Assembly: GCF_009739905.1 (NCBI RefSeq)
Contig: NZ_CP034279.1
Coordinates: 6,324,001-6,388,000 of the forward strand
Origin: Streptomyces ficellus
Lineage (GTDB): Bacteria; Actinomycetota; Actinomycetes; Streptomycetales; Streptomycetaceae
Direction: 5' to 3'
DNA: 64,000 nt
The notes beneath the pieces were generated by a model. It saw nothing but the letters and a program-made list of their open reading frames with translations. It had not been told where the DNA came from and ran no database searches. Each line of letters opens with the position of its first letter. Positions within the stretch are counted from its first letter, which is position 1. Both the position numbers and the translations under genes were made by a program. Positions 22,897 through 30,335 of the stretch are shown piece by piece.

Positions 22897-24330
22897 TCAG
22901 AGGATCGCACCCGGGACGTAACCGGCGGCCTCCGGGTGCTGCTTGGCGATCTCCTCGATCCGCGCGACCACCGCACCGACCTGGCCCGCGGCGGCGCCCG
23001 TGAACGCCAGCTTGTCGGCCATCGCCGCGTCCAGCTGCCCGCGGTCGAGCGGGATGCGGTCGTCGGCGGCGAGCTTGTCCAGCAGCTCGTTGCGCTCCGC
23101 GCCCTGCTCGCGCATGGCCAGCGCCGACGCCACCGCGTTCTCCTTGATGGCCTCGTGCGCGACCTCGCGGCCCACACCCGCCCGCACCGACGCCATCAGC
23201 ACCTTGGTGGTGGCGAGGAACGGCAGGTAGCGGTCCAGCTCGCGGGCGACGACGGCCGGGAACGCGCCGAACTCGTCCAGCACCGTCAGGAACGTCTCCA
23301 GCAGCCCGTCGAGGGCGAAGAACGCGTCGGGCAGCGCCACCCGGCGCACCACCGAGCAGGAGACGTCGCCCTCGTTCCACTGGTCGCCGGCCAGCTCGCC
23401 GGTCATCGACGCGTAGCCGCGCAGGATGACCATCAGGCCGTTGACGCGCTCGCAGGAGCGGGTGTTCATCTTGTGCGGCATGGCCGAGGAGCCGACCTGC
23501 CCGGGCTTGAAACCCTCGGTGACCAGTTCGTGCCCGGCCATCAGCCGGATCGTCTTCGCCAGCGAGGAGGGGGCGGCGGCCAGCTGCACCAGCGCGGTGA
23601 CCACCTCGTAGTCCAGCGACCGCGGGTAGACCTGGCCGACCGAGGTGAAGGCGTGGGCGAAGCCCAGGTGCCCGGCGATCCGCTGCTCCAGCTCCGCCAG
23701 CTTCGCGGTGTCCCCGCCCAGCAGGTCCAGCATGTCCTGCGCGGTGCCCACCGGTCCCTTGATCCCGCGCAGCGGGTAGCGGCCCAGCAGCTCCTCCAGC
23801 CGCGCGTACGCCACCAGCAGCTCGTCGGCGGCGGTCGCGAAGCGCTTGCCGAGGGTGGTGGCCTGGGCGGCGACGTTGTGCGAGCGTCCCGCCATGACCA
23901 GCTCGCCGTACTCGCCCGCCAGCTTGCCCAGCCGGGCCAGCACCGCGACGGTGCGGTCCCGCATCAGCTCCAGGGAGAGCCGGATCTGCAACTGCTCGAC
24001 GTTCTCGGTCAGGTCGCGCGAGGTCATGCCCTTGTGGACCTGCTCGTGGCCCGCGAGCGCGTTGAACTCCTCGATACGCGCCTTCACGTCGTGGCGCGTG
24101 ACCTTCTCGCGCTCCGCGATCGACGCCAGGTCGACCTGGCCGAGCACCCGCTCGTAGTCGGCGAGGGCGGCCTCCGGCACCTCGATGCCGAGGTCCCGCT
24201 GGGCGCGCAGCACGGCGAGCCACAGCCGGCGCTCGAGCTGCACCTTCTGCTCGGGGGACCACAGGACGGCGAGCTCCGCGGAGGCGTAGCGGCCGGCCAG
24301 GACATTGGGGATGCGAGGCTTGGCAGTCAC
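22897..24330 (-). CDS. purB: Adenylosuccinate lyase
   Basis: 477 residues, fumarase/aspartase superfamily. Splits SAICAR and adenylosuccinate, releasing fumarate, in purine synthesis. Visible: signature GSSAMPHKMNTRSCERVNGL (catalytic Ser loop), KGMTSRDLTENVEQLQ, AGRSHNVAAQATTLGKRFA (substrate His) and KGPVGTAQDMLDLLGG. Length normal. The GTG start at 24330 lies 8 bases after a TAGACT box, so the mRNA is probably leaderless. Cytoplasmic tetramer. Followed by mug. Confidence 0.96.
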   Translation of the reverse strand: MTAKPRIPNVLAGRYASAELAVLWSPEQKVQLERRLWLAVLRAQRDLGIEVPEAALADYERVLGQVDLASIAEREKVTRHDVKARIEEFNALAGHEQVHKGMTSRDLTENVEQLQIRLSLELMRDRTVAVLARLGKLAGEYGELVMAGRSHNVAAQATTLGKRFATAADELLVAYARLEELLGRYPLRGIKGPVGTAQDMLDLLGGDTAKLAELEQRIAGHLGFAHAFTSVGQVYPRSLDYEVVTALVQLAAAPSSLAKTIRLMAGHELVTEGFKPGQVGSSAMPHKMNTRSCERVNGLMVILRGYASMTGELAGDQWNEGDVSCSVVRRVALPDAFFALDGLLETFLTVLDEFGAFPAVVARELDRYLPFLATTKVLMASVRAGVGREVAHEAIKENAVASALAMREQGAERNELLDKLAADDRIPLDRGQLDAAMADKLAFTGAAAGQVGAVVARIEEIAKQHPEAAGYVPGAIL

Positions 24331-24338
24331 GTGACCAG

Positions 24339-24344
24339 AGTCTA
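24339..24344 (-). promoter_or_regulatory. -10 box of the purB promoter
   Basis: TAGACT on the minus strand, 8 bases before the purB GTG; suggests a leaderless purB-mug transcript. The rest of 24331-24483 shows no gene. Confidence 0.5.
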
Positions 24345-24483
24345 CTGGCGGTTTGTGCAGGCCAGCGCCACGGGCCGGGTTGTACCTTGCTACGAGACCA
24401 CGGTCACCGGCACCGAGGGCGACGCCCGGCGCGCGGCCGTGGACCGCGCGGGCAGGCCGCCGGTGCGCGACCCGCCCCAGCCG

Positions 24484-25275
24484 CTACGCCAGGGGCGCGT
24501 CGTCGTCCAGGACGTACGGCAGCAGGTCCGGCCGCTTCGCGGGGCGCCCGTCGCCGGACGACCGGCCGGTCAGCCGCCGCCCGATCCACGGCCCCAGGTG
24601 CCGGCGGGCGAACCGCAGGTCGCCGGAGCGCCGGGCCAGCCAGGCGGTCGGCACGAGCGGCCCCAGCGGTGCCCGCCAGTCCTCCTCCGGCGGCAGACCG
24701 AGCGCCTGCCACACGGCCTCGGCGACCCGCCGGTGGCCCTCGGCGGTCAGGTGCAGCCGGTCCAGGTCCCACAGCCGCGGATCGCCCATCACCTCGGCGC
24801 CGTACAGGTCGACCACCAGGGCGCCGTGCCGGGCGGCCAGCGCGTCGACGTGCGCGAACAGCTCCTCCATGCGTGGCCGGAACCGCTGCATCACGGGGCC
24901 GTTCCGGCCGGGGCTGCGCATCAGCACGAGCTGCCCGCACGACGGGGCCAGGCGCTCCACGGCCTCCTCCAGCAGCCCGCGCACCCGCCCCATGTCGCAC
25001 TTCGGGCGCAGGGTGTCGTTCAGTCCGCCGACCAGGGTGACGACGTCCGCCTTCATGGCCGCCGCGAGGTCCACCTGTTCGTCGACGATCTGGCCGATCA
25101 GCTTTCCGCGCACGGCGAGGTTGGCGTACCGGAAGCCGGGGGAGCGGGTGGCGAGGCGGGACGCCAGCAGGTCGGCCCAGCCCCGGTAGGAGCCGTCGGG
25201 CAGGAGGTCCGACATCCCCTCGGTGAAGCTGTCGCCCACCGCGACGAAACTGTTGTAGGTGGCATTCATCTCCAT
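24484..25275 (-). CDS. SGNH/GDSL-type hydrolase
   Basis: 263 residues, no signal peptide. SGNH blocks are all present: block I VAVGDSFTEGMSD (nucleophile Ser), block II NLAVRGKLIGQ (Gly), block III TLVGGLNDTLR (Asn), block V WDLDRLHLTAEGHRRVAEAV (Asp and His). Likely an esterase or acyl-hydrolase; substrate unknown. The last about 60 residues (from LARRSGDLRFARRH) are basic and variable. Start: ATG 25275 or, two codons later, ATG 25269. Divergent from the maleylpyruvate-isomerase-like gene by 67 bases. Confidence 0.9.
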   Translation of the reverse strand: MEMNATYNSFVAVGDSFTEGMSDLLPDGSYRGWADLLASRLATRSPGFRYANLAVRGKLIGQIVDEQVDLAAAMKADVVTLVGGLNDTLRPKCDMGRVRGLLEEAVERLAPSCGQLVLMRSPGRNGPVMQRFRPRMEELFAHVDALAARHGALVVDLYGAEVMGDPRLWDLDRLHLTAEGHRRVAEAVWQALGLPPEEDWRAPLGPLVPTAWLARRSGDLRFARRHLGPWIGRRLTGRSSGDGRPAKRPDLLPYVLDDDAPLA

Positions 25276-25342
25276 GGCGGTGCGATCGTATCGCGTAGGG
25301 TCGGCGGGTCCGCAGCGGGCCGGGGAAGGGAAGGCGAGCACC

Positions 25343-26383
25343 ATGAGCGATCCACTCCAGCAGGCGCTGGCCACCGCCCTGGCCCACCTCCTGGCACACG
25401 TCGACACCTGCGACGACGAGGTGCTCGACCCCGACACCGCGGTGGGGTGGACGGAGCACACGGCCCACGCGCTGGGCCGCCTCGCTCCCGGCGACCGGCG
25501 CCGGCTCGACGCCCTCCTCCGGCAGGCGGCGCTGCGCGAACCGGAGGGGCCCTGGCGGGAGGCGCTCCTGCGGGTCCCGGCCGGGCTCGGCCTCGCCGAG
25601 GACCCGTACGCGTGGTACTGCGACGCCGTCGAGGACCACGCCCGCCGCTTCGCGAAGACGCTGCGGGGCGCCGACCCGGCGGCCCCGGTACCGAGCTGCC
25701 CGGGCTGGACGGTCGGCGACCTGATCGCCCACTACGGCACCACCCACCGCTGGACCGCGCACATGGTGCGCACGCTGCCCACCGAGCGGGTCTTCGCCAA
25801 GGACCTCCGGCTTCAGCCGCCCGCGGATCCGGCCGAGTGCCTGGACTGGGCGGTCGAGGGCGCCGAGGCGGCCGTGCGCGCCCTGCGCGCCGCCGACCCG
25901 GACGCCGGCCTCTGGTCGTTCGGCGCCGACCGGCACGTGCGCGCCTACCACCGGCGCGTGCTGTCGGAGTCCGCCGTCCACCTCGCCGACGCGGCGCTGG
26001 CCGTGGGCGCCGAACCCCGCGTCGAGCCGGCAACGGCCGCCGACGCCGTCGAGGAGTTCCTGGAGAACCTGCCGCACTACGGCTGGATCGCCGAACCGGT
26101 CTCCCGGATCGGCCGCGACGGCGCCACCCTGCGGCTGACCGCGACCGACACCGGTGCGGCGGCCCGGACGACCTGGACGATCACGCTCGGCGGGGGCGGC
26201 TTCGACTGGACCCGCCGGACGGCGGCCCCGGGAACGACGGAGCCCGCGACCGTCACGGTCGCGGGCACCGCCGGTGAGCTGCTGCTCCTCCTCTACGGGA
26301 GGTACGGCGCCGACGACCACCGGTTCACCGTCTCCGGCGACCCCACGCTCCTCGACGCCTGGACGTCGGCGACCGCCTTCTAG
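25343..26383 (+). CDS. DinB/maleylpyruvate-isomerase-family protein with extra N-terminal domain
   Basis: 346 residues. Residues about 95-340 match the actinobacterial TIGR03083/mycothiol-dependent maleylpyruvate isomerase type: four-helix DinB bundle (PYAWYCDAVEDHARRFAKTL, SCPGWTVGDLIAHYGTTHRW with the first metal His, SESAVHLADAALAVG with the second) and a C-terminal sterol-carrier-like domain (TVTVAGTAGELLLLLYGRYG). Probably a mycothiol S-transferase-like enzyme; reaction unknown. The first about 90 residues (helical, HVDTCDDEVLDPDTAVGWTE) are an added domain I cannot name. ATG 25343 has a GGAAGGGAAGG box. Its last codons and stop form the first unit of a 17-bp tandem repeat. Confidence 0.82.
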   Translation: MSDPLQQALATALAHLLAHVDTCDDEVLDPDTAVGWTEHTAHALGRLAPGDRRRLDALLRQAALREPEGPWREALLRVPAGLGLAEDPYAWYCDAVEDHARRFAKTLRGADPAAPVPSCPGWTVGDLIAHYGTTHRWTAHMVRTLPTERVFAKDLRLQPPADPAECLDWAVEGAEAAVRALRAADPDAGLWSFGADRHVRAYHRRVLSESAVHLADAALAVGAEPRVEPATAADAVEEFLENLPHYGWIAEPVSRIGRDGATLRLTATDTGAAARTTWTITLGGGGFDWTRRTAAPGTTEPATVTVAGTAGELLLLLYGRYGADDHRFTVSGDPTLLDAWTSATAF

Positions 26384-26420
26384 GCCGGACCGCCTTCCAC
26401 GCCGGACCGCCTTCCAGGCC
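26370..26420 (+). repeat. 17-bp tandem repeat, three units, spanning a stop codon
   Basis: Units at 26370-26386, 26387-26403 and 26404-26420, consensus GGACCGCCTTCCAGGCC; the first unit contains the TAG stop of the preceding gene. Units two and three differ by one base. Confidence 0.85.
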
Positions 26421-26444
26421 GAACGCACGGGCACGGGCCGGCCG

Positions 26445-27461
26445 TCACGCCGCCGGGCGTCCCACCAGCTCCCGCAGCACGTCCTCCATGGTGACCAGCC
26501 CCGCCAGCCTGCCGTCGTCGTCGAGCACGGCGGCCAGGTGCGTGCGGCTGCGCCGCATGGCGGTCAGGACGTCGTCCAGGGGCGTGGCCGCCCGGACCCG
26601 GGCGATCGGCCGCATCGCCGTCACGGGGAACGGCAGGTCGCGCGGCATCACGTCCAGCGCGTCCTTCACGTGCAGGTACCCGAGGATCCGGTGGGCCGAG
26701 TCGACCACCGGGAAGCGCGAGAAGCCCGACTCGGCGGCCAGCGCCTCCAGCTGCTCCGGCGTCGTGCCGACCCGGGCGTACATCACGCGCTCCACCGGCA
26801 TCACCACGTCGCGCACCGGACGCCGGCCGAGTTCCAGGGCGTCGTGCAGCCGCTCGGCCGCCCGGTCGTCCAGGAGGCCCGCGTCACCCGCGTCCGTGAC
26901 CATCCGCGCCAGCTCGTCGTCCGAGAACGTCGCCGACACCTCGTCCTTCACCTCCACCCGCATCAGCCTTAGCAGGGTGTTGGCGAACGCGTTGATCGTG
27001 AAGATCACCGGCTTCAGGGCCCTCGCCAGCGCCACCAGCGGCGGGCCCAGCAGCAGCGCCGTACGTGTCGGCTCGGCCAGGGCGATGTTCTTCGGCACCA
27101 TCTCGCCGAGCAGCATGTGCAGGTACGTGGCCAGCGACAGCGCGATGACGAACGAGATCGGGTGCACCAGCCCGTGCGGGACGCCGACCGCGTCGAACAC
27201 CGGCTCCAGCAGGTGCGCGATGGCCGGCTCGGCCACGACACCGAGCACCAGCGTGGACAGCGTGATGCCCAGCTGGGCCGCCGCGAGCAGCGCCGAGACG
27301 TGCTCCAGGCCCCAGATGACGCTGCGCGCCCGCCGGTTCCCGGCCTCCGCCTCCGGCTCGATCTGGCTGCGGCGTACGGAGATCATGGCGAACTCCGCGC
27401 CGACGAAGAAGGCGTTGACCACTAGGGTCAGCAGACCGATCAGCAACTGGATCGCGGTCAT
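26445..27461 (-). CDS. CNNM-type membrane protein with CBS pair (second gene)
   Basis: 338 residues. An N-terminal CNNM (DUF21) domain of about four membrane helices (LLIGLLTLVVNAFFVGAEFA, LGITLSTLVLGVVAEPAIA, LHMLLGEMVPKNIAL) and a C-terminal pair of CBS modules (about 200-330; MPVERVMYARVG, SRFPVVDSAHRILGYLHVKD, VTMEDVLRELVG). CNNM/CorC proteins export Mg2+ with Na+ and bind ATP-Mg in the CBS part. The CorC_HlyC tail is missing here, unlike the neighbouring gene. Start overlaps the stop of the upstream partner by four bases (ATGA), so the two are coupled and may form one heteromeric transporter. Confidence 0.88.
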   Translation of the reverse strand: MTAIQLLIGLLTLVVNAFFVGAEFAMISVRRSQIEPEAEAGNRRARSVIWGLEHVSALLAAAQLGITLSTLVLGVVAEPAIAHLLEPVFDAVGVPHGLVHPISFVIALSLATYLHMLLGEMVPKNIALAEPTRTALLLGPPLVALARALKPVIFTINAFANTLLRLMRVEVKDEVSATFSDDELARMVTDAGDAGLLDDRAAERLHDALELGRRPVRDVVMPVERVMYARVGTTPEQLEALAAESGFSRFPVVDSAHRILGYLHVKDALDVMPRDLPFPVTAMRPIARVRAATPLDDVLTAMRRSRTHLAAVLDDDGRLAGLVTMEDVLRELVGRPAA

Positions 27462-28855
27462 CGGCCCGCCTCCCCGCCCTTGTGCGCACCCTTGTGCGAT
27501 CCGGACTCGCCGGCACCCGCTCCGTCCCCGTCCCCGTCACCGTCCGGCCCGGCCGGCGGGGCGTGCAGCAGCACGCGCGCGGCACGGCGCCCGGAGGCGT
27601 CGACCACGTCGAGCCCCCAGCCGCCGAGGGCGACGCGGTCGCCGACGGCGGGGATGCGCCCCAGCTCGGTGGCGACGAGCCCGGCGAGGGTCTCGTACGG
27701 GCCGTCCGGCACGCGCAGGCCGATCGCCTCCAGCTGGTCGGTCCTGGCGGCGCCGTCGGCGGACCACAGGGCCCGCCCGTCGGCGTCCTCACCCGCAGGG
27801 GCGAGGTCCGGCGTCTCGTGCGGGTCGTGCTCGTCGCGGACCTCGCCGACGACCTCCTCGACGATGTCCTCCAGGGTCACGACCCCGGCCGTACCGCCGT
27901 ACTCGTCTATGACGACGGCCATCGTCGTCTTGCCGGACAGCCGGTCCAGCAGCCGGTCCACGGTCAGCGACTCGGGGACGAGCAGCGGCTCGCGGAGGAT
28001 CTCCGTGACCGGCTTGAGGCGCCGCTGCGGCGCCGGGACGGTCAGGACGTCCTTGATGTGCGCGATGCCGATGACCGAGTCCAGGCCGCCCCGGTAGACG
28101 GGGAAGCGGGACAGGCCGGTGGCGCGGGTCGCGTTGGCGACGTCCTCGGCGGTGGCCTGTGCCTCCAGCGCGGTGACCTGTACGCGCGGGGTCATGACGT
28201 TCTCCGCGGTCAGCTCCGCGAGGTTCAGGGTCCGGACGAACAGCTCGGCGGTGTCCGGCTCCAGGGCACCCGCACGCGCGGAGTGGCGCGCCAGGGCCAC
28301 CAGCTCCTGGGGGCTGCGCGCCGAGGCCAGCTCCTCGGCCGGCTCCATGCCGAGCCGGCGGACGATCCGGTTGGCCGTGTTGTTGAGGTGGCTGATCAGG
28401 GGCCTGAACGCGGCGGTGAAGACGCGCTGCGGGGTGGCGACGACCTTGGCGACGGCCAGCGGCGACGAGATGGCCCAGTTCTTCGGGACCAGCTCGCCGA
28501 CGACCATCAGGACGACCGTCGACAGCGCCGTACCGAGGACCAGCGCCACCGAGGACGCCACCGACGCCGACAGGCCGAGGTCCTGGATCGGGCCGCGGAT
28601 GAGCTTGGCGATGGACGGCTCGGACAGCATGCCGACGATCAGGTTGGTGACGGTGATGCCGAGCTGGGCGCCGGAGAGCTGGAAGGTGAGGGAGCGCACC
28701 GCCTTGAGGGCGCCGGGCGCTCCGCGCTCACCGCGCTCGGCCGCCCGTTCCAGCTCGCTTCGCTCGACGGTGGTCAGTGAGAACTCGGCCGCGACGAACG
28801 CCCCGCACGCGAGCGAGAGCAGCAGCGCCACGAGGAGCAGGAGCACTTCGGTCAT
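27458..28855 (-). CDS. CNNM/CBS/CorC membrane protein (first gene of the pair)
   Basis: 465 residues: CNNM membrane domain (about 1-190; LLLLVALLLSLACGAFVAAE, LGITVTNLIVGMLSEPSIA, VVLMVVGELVPKNWAI), CBS pair (about 210-340; ENVMTPRVQVTALEAQATAE, VVIDEYGGTAGVVTLEDIVE) and a CorC_HlyC domain (about 355-440; ALWSADGAARTDQLEAIGL), ending in a Gly/Asp-rich and His/Lys tail. Family members (CorC, MpfA, Rv1842c-like) export Mg2+ or Co2+. The ATG at 28855 lies next to a GGAGG-like box. Translationally coupled to the shorter CNNM gene downstream. Confidence 0.9.
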   Translation of the reverse strand: MTEVLLLLVALLLSLACGAFVAAEFSLTTVERSELERAAERGERGAPGALKAVRSLTFQLSGAQLGITVTNLIVGMLSEPSIAKLIRGPIQDLGLSASVASSVALVLGTALSTVVLMVVGELVPKNWAISSPLAVAKVVATPQRVFTAAFRPLISHLNNTANRIVRRLGMEPAEELASARSPQELVALARHSARAGALEPDTAELFVRTLNLAELTAENVMTPRVQVTALEAQATAEDVANATRATGLSRFPVYRGGLDSVIGIAHIKDVLTVPAPQRRLKPVTEILREPLLVPESLTVDRLLDRLSGKTTMAVVIDEYGGTAGVVTLEDIVEEVVGEVRDEHDPHETPDLAPAGEDADGRALWSADGAARTDQLEAIGLRVPDGPYETLAGLVATELGRIPAVGDRVALGGWGLDVVDASGRRAARVLLHAPPAGPDGDGDGDGAGAGESGSHKGAHKGGEAGR

Positions 28856-28895
28856 CGGTTCACCTCCGTTCCATGATCGGCCACGGAGGGAAGGG

Positions 28896-28979
28896 ATGCG
28901 CGATCTCGGCTACGGCTACTACTGGGAGGCTCGCCCATGGGCGGACGCTCACACCTCTCGGTCGTTACGGACTGGGTGA
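28896..28979 (+). CDS. Possible 27-residue small protein upstream of the CNNM pair
   Basis: ATG at 28896 is preceded by a strong GGAGGGAAGGG; the frame MRDLGYGYYWEARPWADAHT runs seven more residues to TGA. Aromatic and Arg/Asp-rich, on the opposite strand to the CNNM genes and starting 41 bases from their start. The only support is the ribosome site and a plausible composition; no homologue is known to me. Confidence 0.3.
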   Translation: MRDLGYGYYWEARPWADAHTSRSLRTG

Positions 28980-29006
28980 ACCCATGGTAAAGGATCAGCA
29001 AAGTGG

Positions 29007-29432
29007 TCAGGGTGTGAGGGGCTTCACCCAGCGGCCCCACTGCGGCTCCCGGCCGTAACCGGCCGCCCGCCAGGCGTGGTGCGCCCGTTCGTTGCGGTCC
29101 AGGACCATGGCGTCGGCCCGCCGCCCGCCGAGGCCGACGAACCGCTCCTCGGCCGCCGCGAGCAGCGCCGTGCCGACGCCCCGGCGCCGGTGGTCCGGAT
29201 GCACGGCCAGCCGGTACAGGTGGCAGCGCCACCCGTCGAACCCGGCGATCACCGTCCCCGCGAGGGCCCCGCCCGCCTGGGCGAGGATCAGCGCCTCCGG
29301 GTCCCGGGCGACCAGCCGCTCGACACCGTCCCGGTCGTCGCTGATGCTCGTCCCCTCGGCCGCGACCTTCCAGAAGGCGAGGACGGCGTCCAGGTCGGCG
29401 GGCGAGGCGGCGCGTATCCGAAGATCGTTCAT
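29007..29432 (-). CDS. GNAT-family N-acetyltransferase
   Basis: 141 residues, single GNAT domain: N-terminal IRAASPADLDAVLAFW, strand 4 CHLYRLAVHPDHRRRGVGTA with the acetyl-CoA pyrophosphate loop RRRGVG, and ALLAAAEERFVGLGG after it; C-terminal NERAHHAWRAAGYGREPQWG is the usual Y/F-R-x-G region. Substrate unknown. ATG at 29432. It is divergent from the toxin-antitoxin operon and shares with it a palindrome that covers both -10 regions. Confidence 0.88.
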   Translation of the reverse strand: MNDLRIRAASPADLDAVLAFWKVAAEGTSISDDRDGVERLVARDPEALILAQAGGALAGTVIAGFDGWRCHLYRLAVHPDHRRRGVGTALLAAAEERFVGLGGRRADAMVLDRNERAHHAWRAAGYGREPQWGRWVKPLTP

Positions 29433-29449
29433 GCGTCCATCTTGCCGGT

Positions 29450-29469
29450 GCTAGCGCGGCGGCGCTAGC
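29450..29469. promoter_or_regulatory. Probable toxin-antitoxin operator
   Basis: Perfect inverted repeat GCTAGCG (29450-29456) / CGCTAGC (29463-29469) with a 6-base spacer. The right arm contains the -10 TAGCGT (29466-29471) of the antitoxin gene and the left arm the -10 of the GNAT gene. Binding by the ribbon-helix-helix antitoxin would shut off both. Confidence 0.55.
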
Positions 29470-29477
29470 GTCGTGGT

Positions 29478-29717
29478 GTGGCGAAGACCCAGCTGAACGT
29501 ACGCGTCGACGAGACCACCGCCGAGGCCGCCCGCCGCCGGGCGCGGCAGCGGGGCGTCAGTGTGAACCGGTACATCGAGGAGCTCGTCCGGCAGGACGCG
29601 GGCGAGGCGGGCCGCGCCTTCGTGTCGGCCGCGGCCGACTTCATGAAGCAGTACGAGGCCGTCTTCGCGGAGGAGTTCGGGGACGCCCCCGGCCGGCGGG
29701 CGGCGGGCGAGCGATGA
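29478..29717 (+). CDS. Ribbon-helix-helix antitoxin
   Basis: 79 residues. The first half is an Arc/MetJ-type ribbon-helix-helix: strand TQLNVRVDETT, helices AEAARRRARQRGVSV and NRYIEELVRQDA; the second half is a charged, probably flexible tail that would wrap the toxin. GTG at 29478 lies six bases after TAGCGT, so the mRNA is leaderless. Its TGA overlaps the ATG of a 9-codon frame that leads to the toxin start. The role is assigned from fold and from the Doc-like gene that follows. Confidence 0.75.
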   Translation: MAKTQLNVRVDETTAEAARRRARQRGVSVNRYIEELVRQDAGEAGRAFVSAAADFMKQYEAVFAEEFGDAPGRRAAGER

Positions 29718-29743
29718 CGGACGACGCCGGCCGGCCCGTATGA
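29714..29743 (+). CDS. Nine-codon bridging frame between antitoxin and toxin
   Basis: ATG (29714) overlaps the antitoxin TGA as ATGA, encodes MTDDAGRPV, and its own TGA overlaps the toxin ATG as ATGA (29740-29743). The toxin start has no clear ribosome site, so ribosomes may reach it by stop-restart through this mini-frame. Inference from sequence geometry only. Confidence 0.35.
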   Translation: MTDDAGRPV

Positions 29744-30111
29744 ACCTGTCGGTCGACCTGTCCTGGCTGCTCATGGTCGCCGAGCAGGCCACCCCCGGCG
29801 ACCCCCGCGTCACCGACTGGGGAGCCCTCGTCGCCGCCGTCGCCCGGCACGACGCGGAGATCTTCGGCGTCGCCGTCTACCAGGACCCGCACACCCGGGC
29901 GGCCGCGCTGCTGCAACTGCTGCTGCACGTGCCCGCGCTGGAGCACTCCAACGCGCTGTACGCCTCGGCCGTCGCGTACGGCTACCTCGTCGCCTCCGGC
30001 CTCGACGTGGCCGCCTCGCCCGAGAAGGTGCGGGACCTGGCCCGGCTGGTGAAGGCCGGCCAGGCGGACGTCGCCGCCGTCGCCGCCGAACTGCGCCGCT
30101 GGAGCCGCTGA
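29740..30111 (+). CDS. Doc-like (Fic-related) putative toxin lacking the Fic motif
   Basis: 123 residues, all-helical by composition. It resembles streptomycete proteins annotated as Fic/Doc toxin components: VDLSWLLMVAEQATPGDP at the start and HVPALEHSNALYASAVAYGY in the middle (63-82). Where Doc has HxFxDANKR, this protein keeps the first His (63) but has EHSN in place of the phosphate-binding NKR, so ordinary kinase or AMP-transfer chemistry is doubtful. It may be an inactive or rewired toxin. ATG 29740 follows directly from the bridging mini-frame. The gene ends at the break point of a truncated XRE gene. Confidence 0.7.
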   Translation: MNLSVDLSWLLMVAEQATPGDPRVTDWGALVAAVARHDAEIFGVAVYQDPHTRAAALLQLLLHVPALEHSNALYASAVAYGYLVASGLDVAASPEKVRDLARLVKAGQADVAAVAAELRRWSR

Positions 30112-30242
30112 CCCGCCGCCGGCTCCACGCCCGCGGCCTCCCGCAGCCGCTTGTGCTCGTCGGGCTCGGGCAGTGCGTCCTGCGCCGCCTGCTCCAGCAG
30201 CGCGTCCACCGCCGCGAAGAGCTGCTCCTGCTCGTTCGTCAC
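30112..30242 (-). pseudogene. N-terminal remnant of an XRE-type regulator gene
   Basis: GTG at 30242 is preceded by an excellent GGAGGTGA. The first about 40 residues (TNEQEQLFAAVDALLEQAAQ, PEPDEHKRLREAAGV) match the N-terminus of streptomycete XRE proteins in which AAGV runs into the helix-turn-helix. Here the match stops exactly beside the toxin stop codon and the frame continues antisense through the toxin (to 29982) as unrelated sequence. It looks like a gene cut off by an insertion or deletion that brought the toxin-antitoxin module here. Confidence 0.6.
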
Positions 30243-30335
30243 GGGGCGTCACCTCCAAGGCGATCACCCTAGTCGAAACGCACACCGCACCGAACGCGGG
30301 ACGCACACGGCCGGCGAACCGCGCGGCCGGGCACG

